Counted from the first letter of the stretch, positions 11,632 to 23,561 are shown. The stretch: 64,000 nt of DNA from Bolinopsis microptera (GCF_026151205.1 NC_087075.1:15928571-15992570), one strand, 5' to 3'. Translations and numbers: made by a program. The notes: generated from the sequence alone by a model not told the origin.

Positions 11632-11734
11632 TTGATGGACCAATTATTCAATTAAATAATTATCAAACCACATGTCAAATCATGCCAGGACGCAGTATTA
11701 TTTCCCGCTTGGATCGAATATACCCAGTTTGTGC

Positions 11735-11835
11735 CAGATATACAAGCAGTCGTCGGAGGTGAGCATTAACCACGTGACACCGTAACCATGGGATACTGTA
11801 ACCACGTGACCCCGTAACCATGGGATACTGTAACA
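11735..11835. repeat. Short CCGTAACCATGGGATACTGTAAC repeats
   Basis: Two to three copies of a ~30-bp unit mixing CACGTGAC and GTAACCATGG, downstream of the EF-hand gene. Confidence 0.65.
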
Positions 11836-11982
11836 AGTATAGGATTCTGTTTCTACGTGATACTGTAGAATGAGTCAACTTGGAGGGATTTCCATAGGAT
11901 CCTATAAAATTAAACCGGGGATAGTTTAACACTACAGATTTGTGGTAAACATGTCCTCCCTCCCTCCCTCTGTGGTGTGTAC

Positions 11983-12172
11983 TATGCACACTGCACTACT
12001 CGTTACCATGGTTACTGTGCACACTGCACTACTCGTTACCATGGTTACTGTGCACACTGCACTACTCGTTACCATGGTTACTGTGCACACTGCACTACTC
12101 GTTACCATGGTTACTGTGCACACTGCACTACTCGTTACCATGGTTACTGTGCACACTGCACTACTCTGTAGT
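11983..12172. repeat. 33-bp minisatellite with GTTACCATGGTTAC
   Basis: Nearly six copies of a 33-bp unit (GTGCACACTGCACTACTC plus GTTACCATGGTTACT). Open frames on both strands follow from unit length and are not genes. Confidence 0.92.
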
Positions 12173-12269
12173 GTTACTATGGTAACTAGTAGTGTTACCA
12201 TGGTAACACTGCACTACTCGTGTTCCGATCTGACGAACAACAAGACGGAAGTGTATGTTGTGTAAATGG

Positions 12270-13480
12270 CTGCTTTGTATGTGATTTGCTGAGACCATAT
12301 CATCTGACTAAAGATTGTGTATTCTCAAGAAACAGTGGTGCCCACAATTGAGGCCGAGCTGCCTGCAAAAAAGATGTTTTTCTATCAACTTACCGATAAC
12401 ACTGGGGCTGTATCCTGCTAAAATAAGTCGCTAATTATAATTATATACTAATAAAGCTTCGTATGCCCTGAGTAGAGCCCACTAAATGTTTTACACAATT
12501 AAATAGCTTGATAAGGTTTTCATTTTCTTAAAGAATTAATCCTAGAAGTATAACATTTTACCATTATTGATGTTGACTGCTAATGTGAGTTAAGTAAATT
12601 TAAAGAAGCAGAAAGACTTTTTTTGAAAATAAAGATTACTAAATAATAACCACTCGAAGTTAAATACTTTAGTATCTTTGGGTCGCTGAGCCAAAAAACA
12701 TTTTTTTGTCAATATCTTTAAAACGGAGTACTGGAGACCTTATGTTTCTTCATAACTTGTATATAAATGTGACTTTTGCAGTTGTTTTAAGCTAAAAGTG
12801 AAGTCTCTATGACCTTCAGGAGCCAAAATACAAAAATCCCATATACGCGACTGAGGGTAATTTAGAAAATGTGCCCTGTAGGGTTGTCTCTAGCGAAACA
12901 AATTGCGTACCTTAACGATTTTGGGTCAAAATGACCTATTACAAAGGACCCTGTGTCGTCAGAAATCGTGTACATCGAAGTGCACACTCAACTATGCCCT
13001 GCTACTAGATTAAGGTTTGCGATGTACACTAATCCATCCCTGCAACCACAATGTATCTGTTCACAAAAACAGTATATATAGTATAACTATATAAATTAAT
13101 TGTAAATATACTTTAATGGAATGAGATTTGTTGTTTACTGTTTACCTTTTCGTAGGTTTTTATCAAATCATTTGGCTTCGATCGGTGAATTCAAAGTTTA
13201 ATTAAAATACGAGTTTACTAATTTTGGTTATGAAAGGTGTCATTGTCTATGAACCGGCTTCAAATGATTCCGATCTGGAAAATTGAGTGATAAGTATGCT
13301 CTTACATAGTTGATAAAATATAATTTCCTGACTGTACTTGATGATGTGACTATAAATGAATATAAGGAAAGGAAAATTAAAATTTATAGTAAAATTTATT
13401 ATTAGTAAAATTCTGAAAATCACCCCTGGCTGAGTGCCTTACTTCAAAACCAGATCTGAGTAGATGATGACTATCACTAC
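12270..13480. other. Intergenic, no gene recognised
   Basis: AT-rich sequence with no array and no recognisable coding frame. The phrase AATAACCACTCGAAGTTAAA near 12645 resembles one near 25725, suggesting an old dispersed repeat. Confidence 0.5.
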
Positions 13481-13482
13481 AC

Positions 13483-13622
13483 TCAACTGTCACGTGAGTT
13501 TTTCTACAGGTTCTCTAGCTGGCCCTAAGCGACTATTCGAAACCCTAACCCTAACCCAATCTCTAACAAAAGCATATGCTGAAACCCTAACCCTGACGAG
13601 AAATTAGACCAACTAAGATCGC
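13483..13622 (-). repeat. Dispersed repeat with telomere-like CCCTAA blocks
   Basis: Contains two short CCCTAACCCTAAC blocks. The whole segment from TCACTACACTCAACTGTCACGTGA to GAGAAATTAGACC matches 62226-62412 in reverse complement, so it is a family copy and not a chance telomere motif. Confidence 0.78.
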
Positions 13623-14164
13623 ATCATCCTCTATTTTGTGTTAAAATGAGTCAAAACGGACTTAAGGCGGCCAGGCAGGGGGAGGCCTTCAAGAACATTT
13701 TCTCGACATAGACTTTTTACTTTTAGTGCTTGTTTCTGATAGTGGTAGAAAGGAAATATTTCGATAAGGAAGCTCGCATGCGAGTATCATCCGTCAAGGC
13801 CCAGTAAAGCTTTGCGAAGTACAAAGTAGCGCTTGCCGGGTCAGTCCATAGCATAATTCCATTGCTCAAATTTTCAATTCCTTAGAATGATATTTGGTCC
13901 AAGCTGGCAGCTAAGTTTTTTGTTGAGTAGCTCAATCTTATTATTAGAATTAATTAAATTCTCAGTTCCAGAGAATGATCCCTTAGCACCAGCTCAGCTT
14001 GCAACTATTTGATTGGCCCTTTAGCTACCAGAAGCAATATTAAATTCTACTGCATTATCATGAATTTTTCTTCTTAAAGTTAAGATTAGGGAGCAATTCT
14101 TGCGAAGTAACTGATGGGAGGATATAAAATGAAATTGAAAGTAGCTTAAAACATAAAAACTTGA

Positions 14165-14542
14165 CCAGATTTTACACAATATTTTATTGCATATTATAAA
14201 CTGCACGAGATAATTCGCTTCGTTATCTCCTGGTCCTATTTCAATGATGCTGAATTTAAAATTGACTTTAATCATGCAATGTTCGTAAGCTTCTTTCAGC
14301 TATTAATTCAAATAAAGCGCCAATATGGTATACACGGTAACATTCCTTTTCCGTTGGTTTATAGCTTAAGGCTTATGAATTTTTAAACATGAATTATTCG
14401 TGGATCCTACAATTATAGCGGCCAAATTCTGCAAGAGTGGAAAGTGAGAAACTAGCCAATAGGCTTTATAAAATAAAGCCCAGGTCCCATATTGATTTGG
14501 TATACACGGTAACATTTTTAAAAGAATTTCCGTTGGTTTATA
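14165..14542. repeat. Dispersed repeat, interrupted by the 5.5-kb element
   Basis: CACGAGATAATTCGCTTCGTTATCTCC through GTGGATCCTAC and GCCAAATTCTGCAAGAGTGG is shared with about 36000-36440. The segment ...CCGTTGGTTTATA at 14525-14542 continues at 20063 (TATAGCTTTAAATCC), so the two pieces were once joined. It appears to be the upstream part of a decayed LINE. Confidence 0.72.
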
Positions 14543-15065
14543 TAGTGTAAAATAAGGTTGGCACCAGAACAGTCCTCCCGGGGCGTACCAATGGTCAACA
14601 TTGCCTGCTCACAAAGGTACGGTAACGAAGTGGCGTACACGGGTAATTAAAATGTACAAGGGTACGATAGAGAAGTGTCGTACACAGTACTTAAGAAATA
14701 CACGGGCACGATATTGAAGTATCGCACACGGTACTTAAAGAAATATACGGGTACGATATCGAAGTCTCGTACACGAATACCTGCAAATCTCTAGCTCTCA
14801 AGCTCTGCAATTTCACTTTAGCTCTTACTGGCTACTGAGTGCCGTATGACTTTAAATATGATCGAATGACTTGATCGAGTCCTAAGTTAGGTAAGAACAA
14901 AGGAAACAGGGTATTCGAACAATAAGTCTCGAAGGGCAATAAATTACTATATGATCAATAAACCAGCTAACGGGGCAAGCAAAACCTACCAGCACTGGGT
15001 CACGTGACATCACATGGCGAACCACGTGACACCGCGCGGCCCAGTCTGTCCAATAACCTAACTTA
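14543..15065 (+). repeat. Left terminal inverted repeat
   Basis: Contains about four sub-repeats such as GTACGATATCGAAGTCTCGTAC, each a short imperfect hairpin (GTACGA...TCGTAC), at about 14615-14785. These look like iterated binding sites for a transposase or other factor. Confidence 0.85.
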
Positions 15066-15960
15066 ACTAGCTAACCTGACTAACACGTGCCTTCCTCCGC
15101 AAAACCATCCATAATCTATTCCACTAATCTAATCCAATCTTATACTAATCCTTACGGTTACTTAACATTAATACTAGAATATTCTAAAAGATCTAAAATA
15201 TGACTACGTTAAAACTGCTGCAACCAGCCTACATATTACACTATATCCCCCGGGAAAATTTAATCGATTTCGTCAATATCTCCAGGAGGTATTGACAAAT
15301 TCGACTAAATCCCCCCTACCTACTAAAATACTAAATCCTACACCACTAAAAAAATATTTAAAAAAAAATGCACGTATAAACCCTCACGTGACTAACACTA
15401 ACTCTAAAAATCCCACGTGCTAACCTCACGTCTCCAACTCCATACACAAACTGAAAAATATATACACTACACGTGCAATACTATCAACTACAAATACAAA
15501 TACGCGCATGAAAAAAAATGCTCGTAATAAACAATTAAATTTCAGAAAACCCGTGATTCCATCACGTAATTCTAATAACAATCAAATATCTCTACGTGTT
15601 ACATCAATATTAAAAACAATTTTTAAAACAATTACGTGCATAAAAAAGCTCGTAACCAACAAATAAATTACACAAACCCCGTGATAACAATAACATCACG
15701 TACTATAAATGAATCCACGTGTAACACCATATGTCATACAATAATAACTTATAAATATTTTTAAAAAGTCACTTGCCACCCTCTCCTAATAAGTCTCTCC
15801 TGTAACTGTCTCTCCTTTCTGATGTTAAAAACTGAGCTGATCGACGAAGATGATGTTGTCTCCTCCCCTCCCCACTCTCTGTTGTTCCATCTCCACCAAT
15901 TCTCTACTAGGTACTCCTCTAAGTATCAGCCCACCACTCCACTACTACTAACTTATCTAA
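15066..15960. other. Element interior, AT-rich with CACGTG motifs
   Basis: Short phrases such as CACGTGACTAAC, CACGTGCTAAC and TCACGTA recur irregularly. No coding frame is seen. Confidence 0.5.
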
Positions 15961-15961
15961 A

Positions 15962-17570
15962 ATGCTCAGTACGTGATAGGTACTAACAATCTAACATACT
16001 TATCTAAAATGTTCAGTACGTGATAGGTACGAACATACTTATCTAAAATGTTCAGTACGTGATAGGTACGAACACACTTATCTAAAATGTTCAGTACGTG
16101 ATAGGTACGAACATACTTATCTAAAATGTTCAGTACGTGATAGGTACGAACATACTTAACTAAAATGTTCAGTACGTGATGGGTACGAACATACTTAACT
16201 AAAATGTTCAGTACGTGATAGGTACGAACACACTTAACTAAAATGTTCAGTACGTGATAGGTACGAACACACTTATCTAAAATGTTCAGTACGTGATGGG
16301 TACGAACATACTTAACTAAAATGTTCAGTACGTGATGGGTACGAACATACTTATCTAAAATGTTCAGTACGTGATGGGTACGAACACACTTATCTACTCT
16401 GTTCAGTACGTGATAGGTACGAACACACTTATCTAAAATGTTCAGTACGTGATGGGTACGAACATACTTAACTAAAATGTTCAGTACGTGATGGGTACGA
16501 ACATACTTAACTAAAATGTTCAGTACGTGATGGGTACGAACATACTTAACTAAAATGTTCAGTACGTGATAGGTACGAACACACTTATCTAAAATGTTCA
16601 GTACGTGATAGGTACGAACATACTTAACTAAAATGTTCAGTACGTGATGGGTACGAACATACTTAACTAAAATGTTCAGTACGTGATAGGTACGAACACA
16701 CTTATCTAAAATGTTCAGTACGTGATAGGTACGAACATACTTAACTAAAATGTTCAGTACGTGATGGGTACGAACACACTTATCTACTCTGTTCAGTACG
16801 TGATAGGTACGAACACACTTATCTACTCTGTTCAGTACGTGATAGGTACGAACATACTTAACAAAAATGTTCAGTACGTGATAGGTACGAACACACTTAT
16901 CTAAAATGTTCAGTACGTGATAGGTACGAACACACTTAACTAAAATGTTCAGTACGTGATAGGTACGAACATACTTATCTAAAATGTTCAGTACGTGATA
17001 GGTACGAACATACTTATCTAAAATGTTCAGTACGTGATAGGTACGAACATACTTATCTAAAATGTTCAGTACGTGATAGGTACGAACATACTTATCTAAA
17101 ATGTTCAGTACGTGATAGGTACGAACATACTTATCTAAAATGTTCAGTACGTGATAGGTACGAACATACTTATCTAAAATGTTCAGTACGTGATAGGTAC
17201 GAACACACTTATCTAAAATGTTCAGTACGTGATAGGTACGAACACACTTAACTAAAATGTTCAGTACGTGATAGGTACGAACACACTTATCTACTCTGTT
17301 CAGTACGTGATAGGTACGAACATACTTAACTAAAATGTTCAGTACGTGATAGGTACGAACACACTTATCTAAAATGTTCAGTACGTGATAGGTACGAACA
17401 TTACTTATCTAAAATGTTCAGTACGTGATAGGTACGAACACACTTAACTAAAATGTTCAGTACGTGATAGGTACGAACATTACTTATCTAAAATGTTCAG
17501 TACGTGATAGGTACGAACATACTTATCTAAAATGTTCAGTACGTGATAGGTACGAACATACTTATCCACT
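15962..17570. repeat. 39-bp satellite, about 41 copies
   Basis: The unit contains TTCAGTACGTGATAGGTACG followed by AACA(C/T)ACTTA(T/A)CTAAAATG. Variants (GATAGG/GATGGG, TATCT/TAACT, AAAATG/ACTCTG) are interspersed, suggesting growth by multi-unit duplication. No spacers differ as in a CRISPR array. Confidence 0.97.
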
Positions 17571-17583
17571 ACTCTTACTTAAC

Positions 17584-18971
17584 CTAAAAACGAGCGTGTA
17601 ACGTACACAGCCTCGTCAACCCCAGCATTCCCGACAGTAACATCTCTGGTGGAACTCTCTCTGCCTTCTCCGCCGTCTCTACTAACTCTCTAATCTCCTT
17701 CATGTACCACCCCAGGAACTTAACGTTTCCTCTCAAATCTGACCTATAGTGTCCGTGACCCTTACCCTCCAACATCTTTCCCTCACTCACCAACTTCACA
17801 AGCTTCCCTCTCACTCTCTCTGTCAGGTAACAACGCTGGCCTTCCATCTGAGTCTGGATGAACTTCATAATTGCCACCACGTCTTTCTTCGATCTGTCAT
17901 CTCTCATCATCATCTTCATTCTTACTCTGGACACCGCCATTAACTCCTTCCCGTGCTTCATCACCTCTTCCTCTCTGAATATCTCCACTCGGATGCTGGG
18001 GTTGGCTTCTCTTTCTTCTTTCGAGAGCTTTAAATCATATCCATCTTTCCGGAACTTCTCTATTTGCCTAACGTTGTAAAAATAGGTGGGTGGAGGAGGA
18101 GCAGGCCTTTCCCTCTCGATCTCAGGGGCCAGCCTCGGCTGTCTCAGTGGTGGTTGCTCCTTGTCTTTTCTTTCCAACTCCTTTCTTTTCTCCCCGCTCC
18201 TCGGTCTCACTGCCTTATGTTTCTGCTGTTCTCCTTCTTTCCTTTCTTCTTTTACAGGGCTCAACTTCACTTCTTCTTGGATCTCAACCAACATATCCGT
18301 CTCTTCAGGGGCCTCTACCACCATCGGTTCTGCTTCACTAGCTCTCTTCTTTATCTTCAGAATTCCTCTGACTTCTTCCTCATTTTCCTTAATCAGCTGT
18401 TCAAACTTTAGCCGCTTTGTCTCCAACTCCCTCTTCTTCAGATCCTCCTGCTCTTTCTTCTCTCTTTCCAGCTCCTCTAATCTCTTCCGTCTTTCCTCTG
18501 TCTTTTCCAGCTTCTCCAGCTCCTCTCTAGAACTCTTCTGTAGCTTCTCCAGCTCTTCCACTTCTTTCTTTTGCTTCTTTAGCTTTTCCTCCTTGGTCTT
18601 TACTTCGTTCCCGCCCCTCAATATCTCTGAATATTGCAAGGTTCCGGAGCTTTCCCCCCTCCTAGGTTTCTCTTAACTCCCTGTCTTATTCTCATCTCCT
18701 CACTCTCGTTAACTATAGCCTCATCAAACTCCTCGCTCAAGCTCCATTTCCTCGGGTGCTCATCTTTCCTCCATTCTTTCTCTCCCTCCACTTCTCCTTG
18801 AGATTTCAACCTCCTCTTGTTCTTCTGTTTTACCTTCTCTATCTCTGCTGCCAATTTCAATTCTCTTCTCTGGGCTTTTTCCTCCAGCTGGCATCTTCTG
18901 CAGAGCTCCTCGTCCAGCAGCTGCCCCTCTTCATCTTTGGTTTCCTTGCAGATGAAACATCTGTATGTCAT
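17584..18971 (-). pseudogene. Zinc-finger/coiled-coil protein of the 5.5-kb element, split by a frame break
   Basis: First frame: ATG at 18971, ends at 18618, 117 residues with CFICKETKDEEGQLLDEELC and CRRC (four-cysteine zinc finger) followed by a charged helix. Second frame ends at 17584 and has no ATG at its head; it overlaps the first by 22 nt and codes about 351 residues: a long Glu/Lys/Arg coiled coil, a Pro-rich linker (APPPPTYFYNV), then a folded-looking C-terminal region of about 150 residues. A run of six G (18654-18659) lies in the overlap; a one-base length change there would join both into about 460 residues. Function unknown; no DDE or tyrosine-recombinase motif is seen. It could be an accessory protein. 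Confidence 0.7.
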
Positions 18972-18984
18972 TCTGAATCGTATA

Positions 18985-19095
18985 AGTATTAGAGAAAAGT
19001 TACAGACAAAGCTGCAATTAACAAAAATTACAGACAAAGTTGCAATTTGTAACGAAATTACAGACAAAGTTGCAATTAGTATCAAAATTACATGA
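18985..19095. repeat. ATTACAGACAAAGTTGCAATT repeats
   Basis: Three copies of a ~24-28-bp unit just upstream of the zinc-finger ORF start, possibly part of its promoter region. Confidence 0.7.
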
Positions 19096-19459
19096 CGTAG
19101 TAGTACGTGATCAGACACAGCGTACAAAACTATACATCTCCCGGGTGAGACACGGCAAAGGAATAAAACTCTCATCACGTCTCGCCCAAAAAGGCATCAA
19201 GAGTGAATCTCTACTGGATTATAAATGCTACGCCATGTAACCTCTACTCAAAATACGTAGGTAAGAGTGCGAAAAAATAAAAATGAAGTCACCTCAACTT
19301 GACATAACCATAAAAATATGAAATTATAAAAAACATCTAGACTAAACCTTATCGGCACAAGAATATTAAAAGTCAACTAAAGGCAAATCTAGGCATCAGG
19401 AGCGATGCTCTACCGGATTTAAAGGTGACTCCCACTCTACACTCTACTCTACTCCTACA

Positions 19460-20062
19460 AACACAGGACAGACTGGGCCGCGCGGTGTCACGTGGTTCGC
19501 CATGTGATGTCACGTGACCCAGTGCTGGTAGGTTTTGCTTGCCCCGTTAGCGGCAGTTCTTAGAGGAGGATTGAACGGTAAGGTTGTGAAAGTTACCGCT
19601 TCCAAGAACAGTGTAGCGTGGCCTTCGAGTCGCTAGTCTTGGTTTATTGATCATATAGTAATTTATTGCCCTTCGTGACTTATTGTTCGAATACCCTGTT
19701 TCCTTTGTTCTTACCTAACTTAGGACTCGATCAAGTCATTCGATCATATTTAAAGTCATACGGCACTCAGTAGCCAGTAAGAGCTAAAGTGAAATTGCAG
19801 AGCTTGAGAGCTAGAGATTTGCAGGTATTCGTGTACGAGACTTCGATATCGTACCCGTATATTTCTTTAAGTACCGTGTGCGATACTTCAATATCGTGCC
19901 CGTGTATTTCTTAAGTACTGTGTACGACACTTCTCTATCGTACCCTTGTACATTTTAATTACCCTTGTACGCCACTTCGTTACCGTACCTTTGTGAGCAG
20001 GCAATGTTGACCATTGGTACGCCCCGGGAGGACTGTTCTGGTGCCAACCTTATTTTACACTA
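19460..20062 (-). repeat. Right terminal inverted repeat
   Basis: Reverse complement of 14543-15065, from ACAGACTGGGCCGCGCGGTG to CCTTATTTTACACTA, with an extra stretch at about 19552-19645 that the left arm lacks. Confidence 0.85.
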
Positions 20063-20105
20063 TATAGCTTTAAATCCTCTAACATGCACTTTTTGTGGAT
20101 CCTAC

Positions 20106-20427
20106 CTGTCACCAAGATGCAGTTAGGTCAAACCAGTTAGACAGAGTTAGGACTAAATTAGACCTAAATTAGGCCTAAATTAGGCGTTAGGCCTAACTGC
20201 ATCTTGGTATTACAGTTACTGTTAGGCATAACGCCTAATTTAGGCCTAATTTAAGCTTAACTCTGAGTTAGGTCTTAGCCCCAGTTAGACCTAACCAATT
20301 AGACCTAACCAGTTAGGCCTAACCAGTTAGACCTAACGCAGAGTTAGGAGTTAGGACTAATTTAGGCTTATAACTCTGCGTAAGGTCTAACCAGTTAGAC
20401 TTAGACTTAACTGCATCTTGGTGATAG
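20106..20427. mobile_element. 322-bp foldback MITE with TAC target duplication
   Basis: Ends are CTGTCACCAAGATGCAGTTA and the complement TAACTGCATCTTGGTGATAG. TAC flanks both ends (20103-20105, 20428-20430). The interior is built of TTAGGCCTAA-like palindromes, with an internal second copy of CTGCATCTTGGT near 20207. The 3-bp duplication would suit a CACTA-like or similar superfamily, but this is not decided. Confidence 0.82.
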
Positions 20428-20444
20428 TACAATATAATAATATA

Positions 20445-20790
20445 ACAGCAGCCGAATTCTGCAAGAGTGGAAACTTTCCAATGTTGTCCCATTTTTAAGA
20501 AAGATAAAAAGAGTGAGGTTGAAAACTAAAACCAATATCTCTTACTTGTTAAGTCATGAACATTAAAAGTAAAATTCTTTCTTTGACAAACGTCCTTCTT
20601 GATCCTAGGCAGCATGGCTTTCCATAGAGCACAAGTCATGAACAACCAATGTGGTTGATTTTTGTGATAGCTTGGCATTGTCTCTGAATGAAAACATTAC
20701 AAATCATGTTGTGTATTTTGATTTTGCTAAGGCCTTCGATTCTATAAATCACGATATCCTCCTTCATATTGAGCTTAAGATCTTATAAAT
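20445..20790 (+). pseudogene. LINE reverse transcriptase fragment, broken
   Basis: In shifting frames: PIFKKDKKSEVEN near 20490, RQHGF near 20610, and FDFAKAFDSINHDILLH near 20718-20770, all reverse-transcriptase motifs of Jockey/CR1-like LINEs. Stops and frameshifts separate them. A related piece with the same RQHGF region lies at 36136-36200. Confidence 0.82.
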
Positions 20791-20859
20791 GATAATATAT
20801 GTTCATATATTATCACAGTGCTGGCAAGCACGAGCGGTGTCTTTATTGGGGGTATACTA

Positions 20860-20945
20860 TGTACCCCCTTTACTATTGTACCCCTTTGATATTATACCCC
20901 CTTTACTATTATAACCCATTTACTATTATACCCCCTTTGGTACAC
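20860..20945. repeat. TACCCCCTTTACTATTA repeats
   Basis: Four to five degenerate copies of a ~17-bp unit. A perfect hairpin, GTGCACGCGAAGCGTGCAC, lies just after at about 20961. Confidence 0.7.
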
Positions 20946-21130
20946 GTTACAAGCCTCTTTTGTGCACGCGAAGCGTGCACTCCGGCCGAAGGCGGCAGGA
21001 GTTTTCCAGGCATTAACACTCATCGGAAGTCGTTCAGCAGATTTATTTTTAGTTCAAAACATTCTAATTTGATGTCAAAGATGACAGGAATAAAAAATAG
21101 TTATGTTGAGATTTTTAAGAAATTTGCATA

Positions 21131-22215
21131 AAATACTCGCCAGCACTGTTATACGAAATTCGGTAAAAAACCCAAAATCGCCATATTCAGGTGCCTTAAA
21201 AACCATGTTAAAATTGAGTTAGAGATCTGAAATTTTTCAGGGCGTCTAGACGTTGACCAAATCGACTGCAAAAAAGTTTCAGGTTTCAGGAGCATCGGGA
21301 AATGGGTTTTCTAGAAGCCCTGTTTTACGATAGATTGTCGTGATATATACATACATATTCAGGGATAGACGCTTTGCCAGTCAATTGTAACCTGTATTTA
21401 AGTGACCATAGATTCAAAAGTATAAAAGATACAGCCATTTCCGACCACAGGTCTTGCAAATAATTGTTTACACTTTAGTTTACATTGTATAAAAAAATTA
21501 TTTGACGTCATAAACACCCCTTGATGACGTCATCAAGTTAACCGTTTTTAAAACTTGATTTTTGACAAAGTAATAACTTTTAAAATTAATTTTACACCAT
21601 TAAGGAGTAATTTGATTCAAAATCTGAGGAAATTTTCACCTTAGATAATTGTTCAAGCATTCTGAAAATTTACCGGAAAGTTTTTCTAGCTTGCTCCTTC
21701 ATAAAGATATTCGTCATTGAAGTTTGTGCTTTTTTGAAGAATTATTTTATAAAAACGTCAATTTTGCGATTTAGTATTCTCTGGTGTTGGGCCATGCCTT
21801 GGGTTGTGGAGCTCAGTTCTGCTTCTTATAGGTATAAATTGTGCATTAGGCTAGTTTTAAAGTTGAAAATCGAAAAGTTGCACACGTGGGGACACGCCCA
21901 AATTGATAGAAAATTGCTAAAATCACTGAAAATTGCTGTTTTCGTCATTTTCTGTCAACTTTAGAGTGCCGTTGTGATTACAGTTCTTCTTGAAATACTT
22001 TGAAACTTTGCATGCTTATCAAACTATATATAAAACAATTACATGCAAAAATTTACGGCGATTCAATATTGGATGCGCACGCAACGTCCGCTCAAAGTTT
22101 GCACGTGCGAAAGGTGAGAATTTTGCTCATTCGTGATTTCCAACAAATTCTGCTTTGCCACGACAGTTTAATGTCATTATACATACATGTTACATGGCGA
22201 GATCTCCATCCAAAA
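21131..22215. other. Intergenic, no gene recognised
   Basis: AT-rich. One open frame (21734-21964) has no recognisable features and no splice context. Confidence 0.45.
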
Positions 22216-22218
22216 GGA

Positions 22219-22765
22219 TTAGTCTGCGTCGACTGCGTCATTACTTTGTATTATACAACTTCGGCGGGTAACATTTCTCCATCCCTTTCGGTCTGCAGCT
22301 AATCTTCTCATACAATCAATCGTGAGTCCATTACGATCCAATCTCTGCTCAGCATCCTCAATGAATACATCATTTAAGCTCTTCCTAGGCCTGCCTCTTG
22401 ATCTCTTCCCATGCTTGGGTTTCCATTCAAGTAAATAGTTGGGTAACCGATCTTCAGGCATTCTACTGACATGTCCAAACCAACGCAGCCGTTTTGTTGT
22501 TATTATGTCAGCAAGGGCAGTTATTGATGCCCTTCTTAAAACATCCTCATTATTTACTCGATGGAACCACCTCACTCTCAGGATTCTTCTTAAGCAGTAC
22601 TGATGGAAAGACTCCAATCTTCTTGTCTGCACTTGAGTCGTGTTCCATATCTCACATCCATAGGTCAGAATGGTAAGAACAGCTGCGATGTAGATTCGCA
22701 CTTTGTTGTTAATGCTTATGTTCTTATTCTTCCAAATGTTGTTGAGTTGGTTAAAAGCTCATTAT
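22219..22765 (-). pseudogene. C-terminal end of a LINE reverse transcriptase protein
   Basis: Motifs KVRIYIAAVLTILTYGCEIW, RLRWFGHVSRMP and RSRGRPR are the usual end of RTE/Jockey-type LINE proteins. The frame extends upstream of 22701 to about 22765 before a stop. The reverse transcriptase core is missing, so this is a 5'-truncated dead copy. Confidence 0.85.
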
Positions 22766-22969
22766 ATATGAATTTAATGCCAACTTGAATGAGTATTAAG
22801 TGGCATATTCAGTCAGTGATCGACCGATATGCTTCCCTAAACACAAGGAAATGTTTTTAAAGGAAAAATTTCGAAATCGTTGAAACTTCCTCCTTATTAA
22901 TGAAGATATCAGTTTATATTTCGACTTTATAAAGTACCCTGACATTATAATCAAAAAGAGATGATATTT

Positions 22970-23484
22970 TACCAAAACCCATAATCATGGGTAGAGTGGA
23001 CCGCTGCCAGTGTCTCTCTTTCCCAAACAAAAGGAAATGATATTAATTTGATTGACCGTTCTCAAATGCAAAATGATACCGAGAATGAAATCGGTCGCTC
23101 GCTTTTCCCATTCATTTACAATTGTAATAGATTAAGAAGAACTGCCCAAAGGCAGCTGTACTCGGCAATAAAGATTCAATAAACTTCAGCTTATTCAATA
23201 AGTTATAACTACCACCCTTGTCCCTTACCCCAAAATACTAGGTATCGACCCGAACGCAACCCAAAGAGATTTTTACAGCATCTGATTGATGTAATCAATC
23301 GAAACTTATTTATACAATTCGTAAGCCGTGAATGAATGGGAAAAGCGAGCGACCGATTTCATTCTTGGTATCATTTTGCATTTGAGAACGGTCAATCAAA
23401 TTAATATCATTTCCTTTTGTTTGGGAAAGAGAGACACTGGCAGCGGTCCACTCTACCCATGATTATGGGTTTTGGTAAAATATA
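22970..23484. mobile_element. ~515-bp MITE with ~150-bp inverted arms in the GPCR promoter
   Basis: Left arm 22970-23122 (TATTTTACCAAAACCCATAA to CTTTTCCCATTCATT); right arm 23330-23484 is its near-perfect complement. The middle of about 200 bp has no coding capacity. It ends 78 bp before the GPCR start codon. Confidence 0.85.
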
Positions 23485-23561
23485 ATTATAATAATTAATT
23501 GAATTTTAGCATGAATTGAATATATACCATATATAGCCACCTCTAAAGATTTTTTGGAGTT

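Larger units (their letters stand above)
14543..20062. mobile_element. 5.5-kb element with ~0.5-kb terminal inverted repeats and TATA target duplication
   Basis: Terminal inverted repeats begin TAGTGTAAAATAAGGTTGGC and end with the complement at 20062. The arms are about 520 bp on the left and about 600 bp on the right; the right arm carries about 95 extra bases near 19552-19645. Both ends are flanked by TATA (14539-14542, 20063-20066). Related uninterrupted copies near 14353 and 36346 read GGTTTATAGCTT or GGTTTATAACTT, with a single TATA, which supports a 4-bp target duplication. The interior has a 39-bp satellite and one frame-broken gene on the minus strand. No transposase was recognised, so it may be non-autonomous or of a type I do not know. 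Confidence 0.88.

Noticed and set aside
13541..13590. CCCTAA blocks as a telomere or telomere-fusion scar
   Set aside because: Only a few units, and the segment is a copy of the repeat at 62226-62412.
15962..17570. 39-bp direct repeats resembling a CRISPR array
   Set aside because: Units are head-to-tail with no unique spacers, no cas genes, and the DNA is from an animal; it is a satellite.
18064..18676. Ser/Phe-rich plus-strand frames over the zinc-finger gene
   Set aside because: Antisense shadows of Lys/Glu codons of the minus-strand coiled coil.
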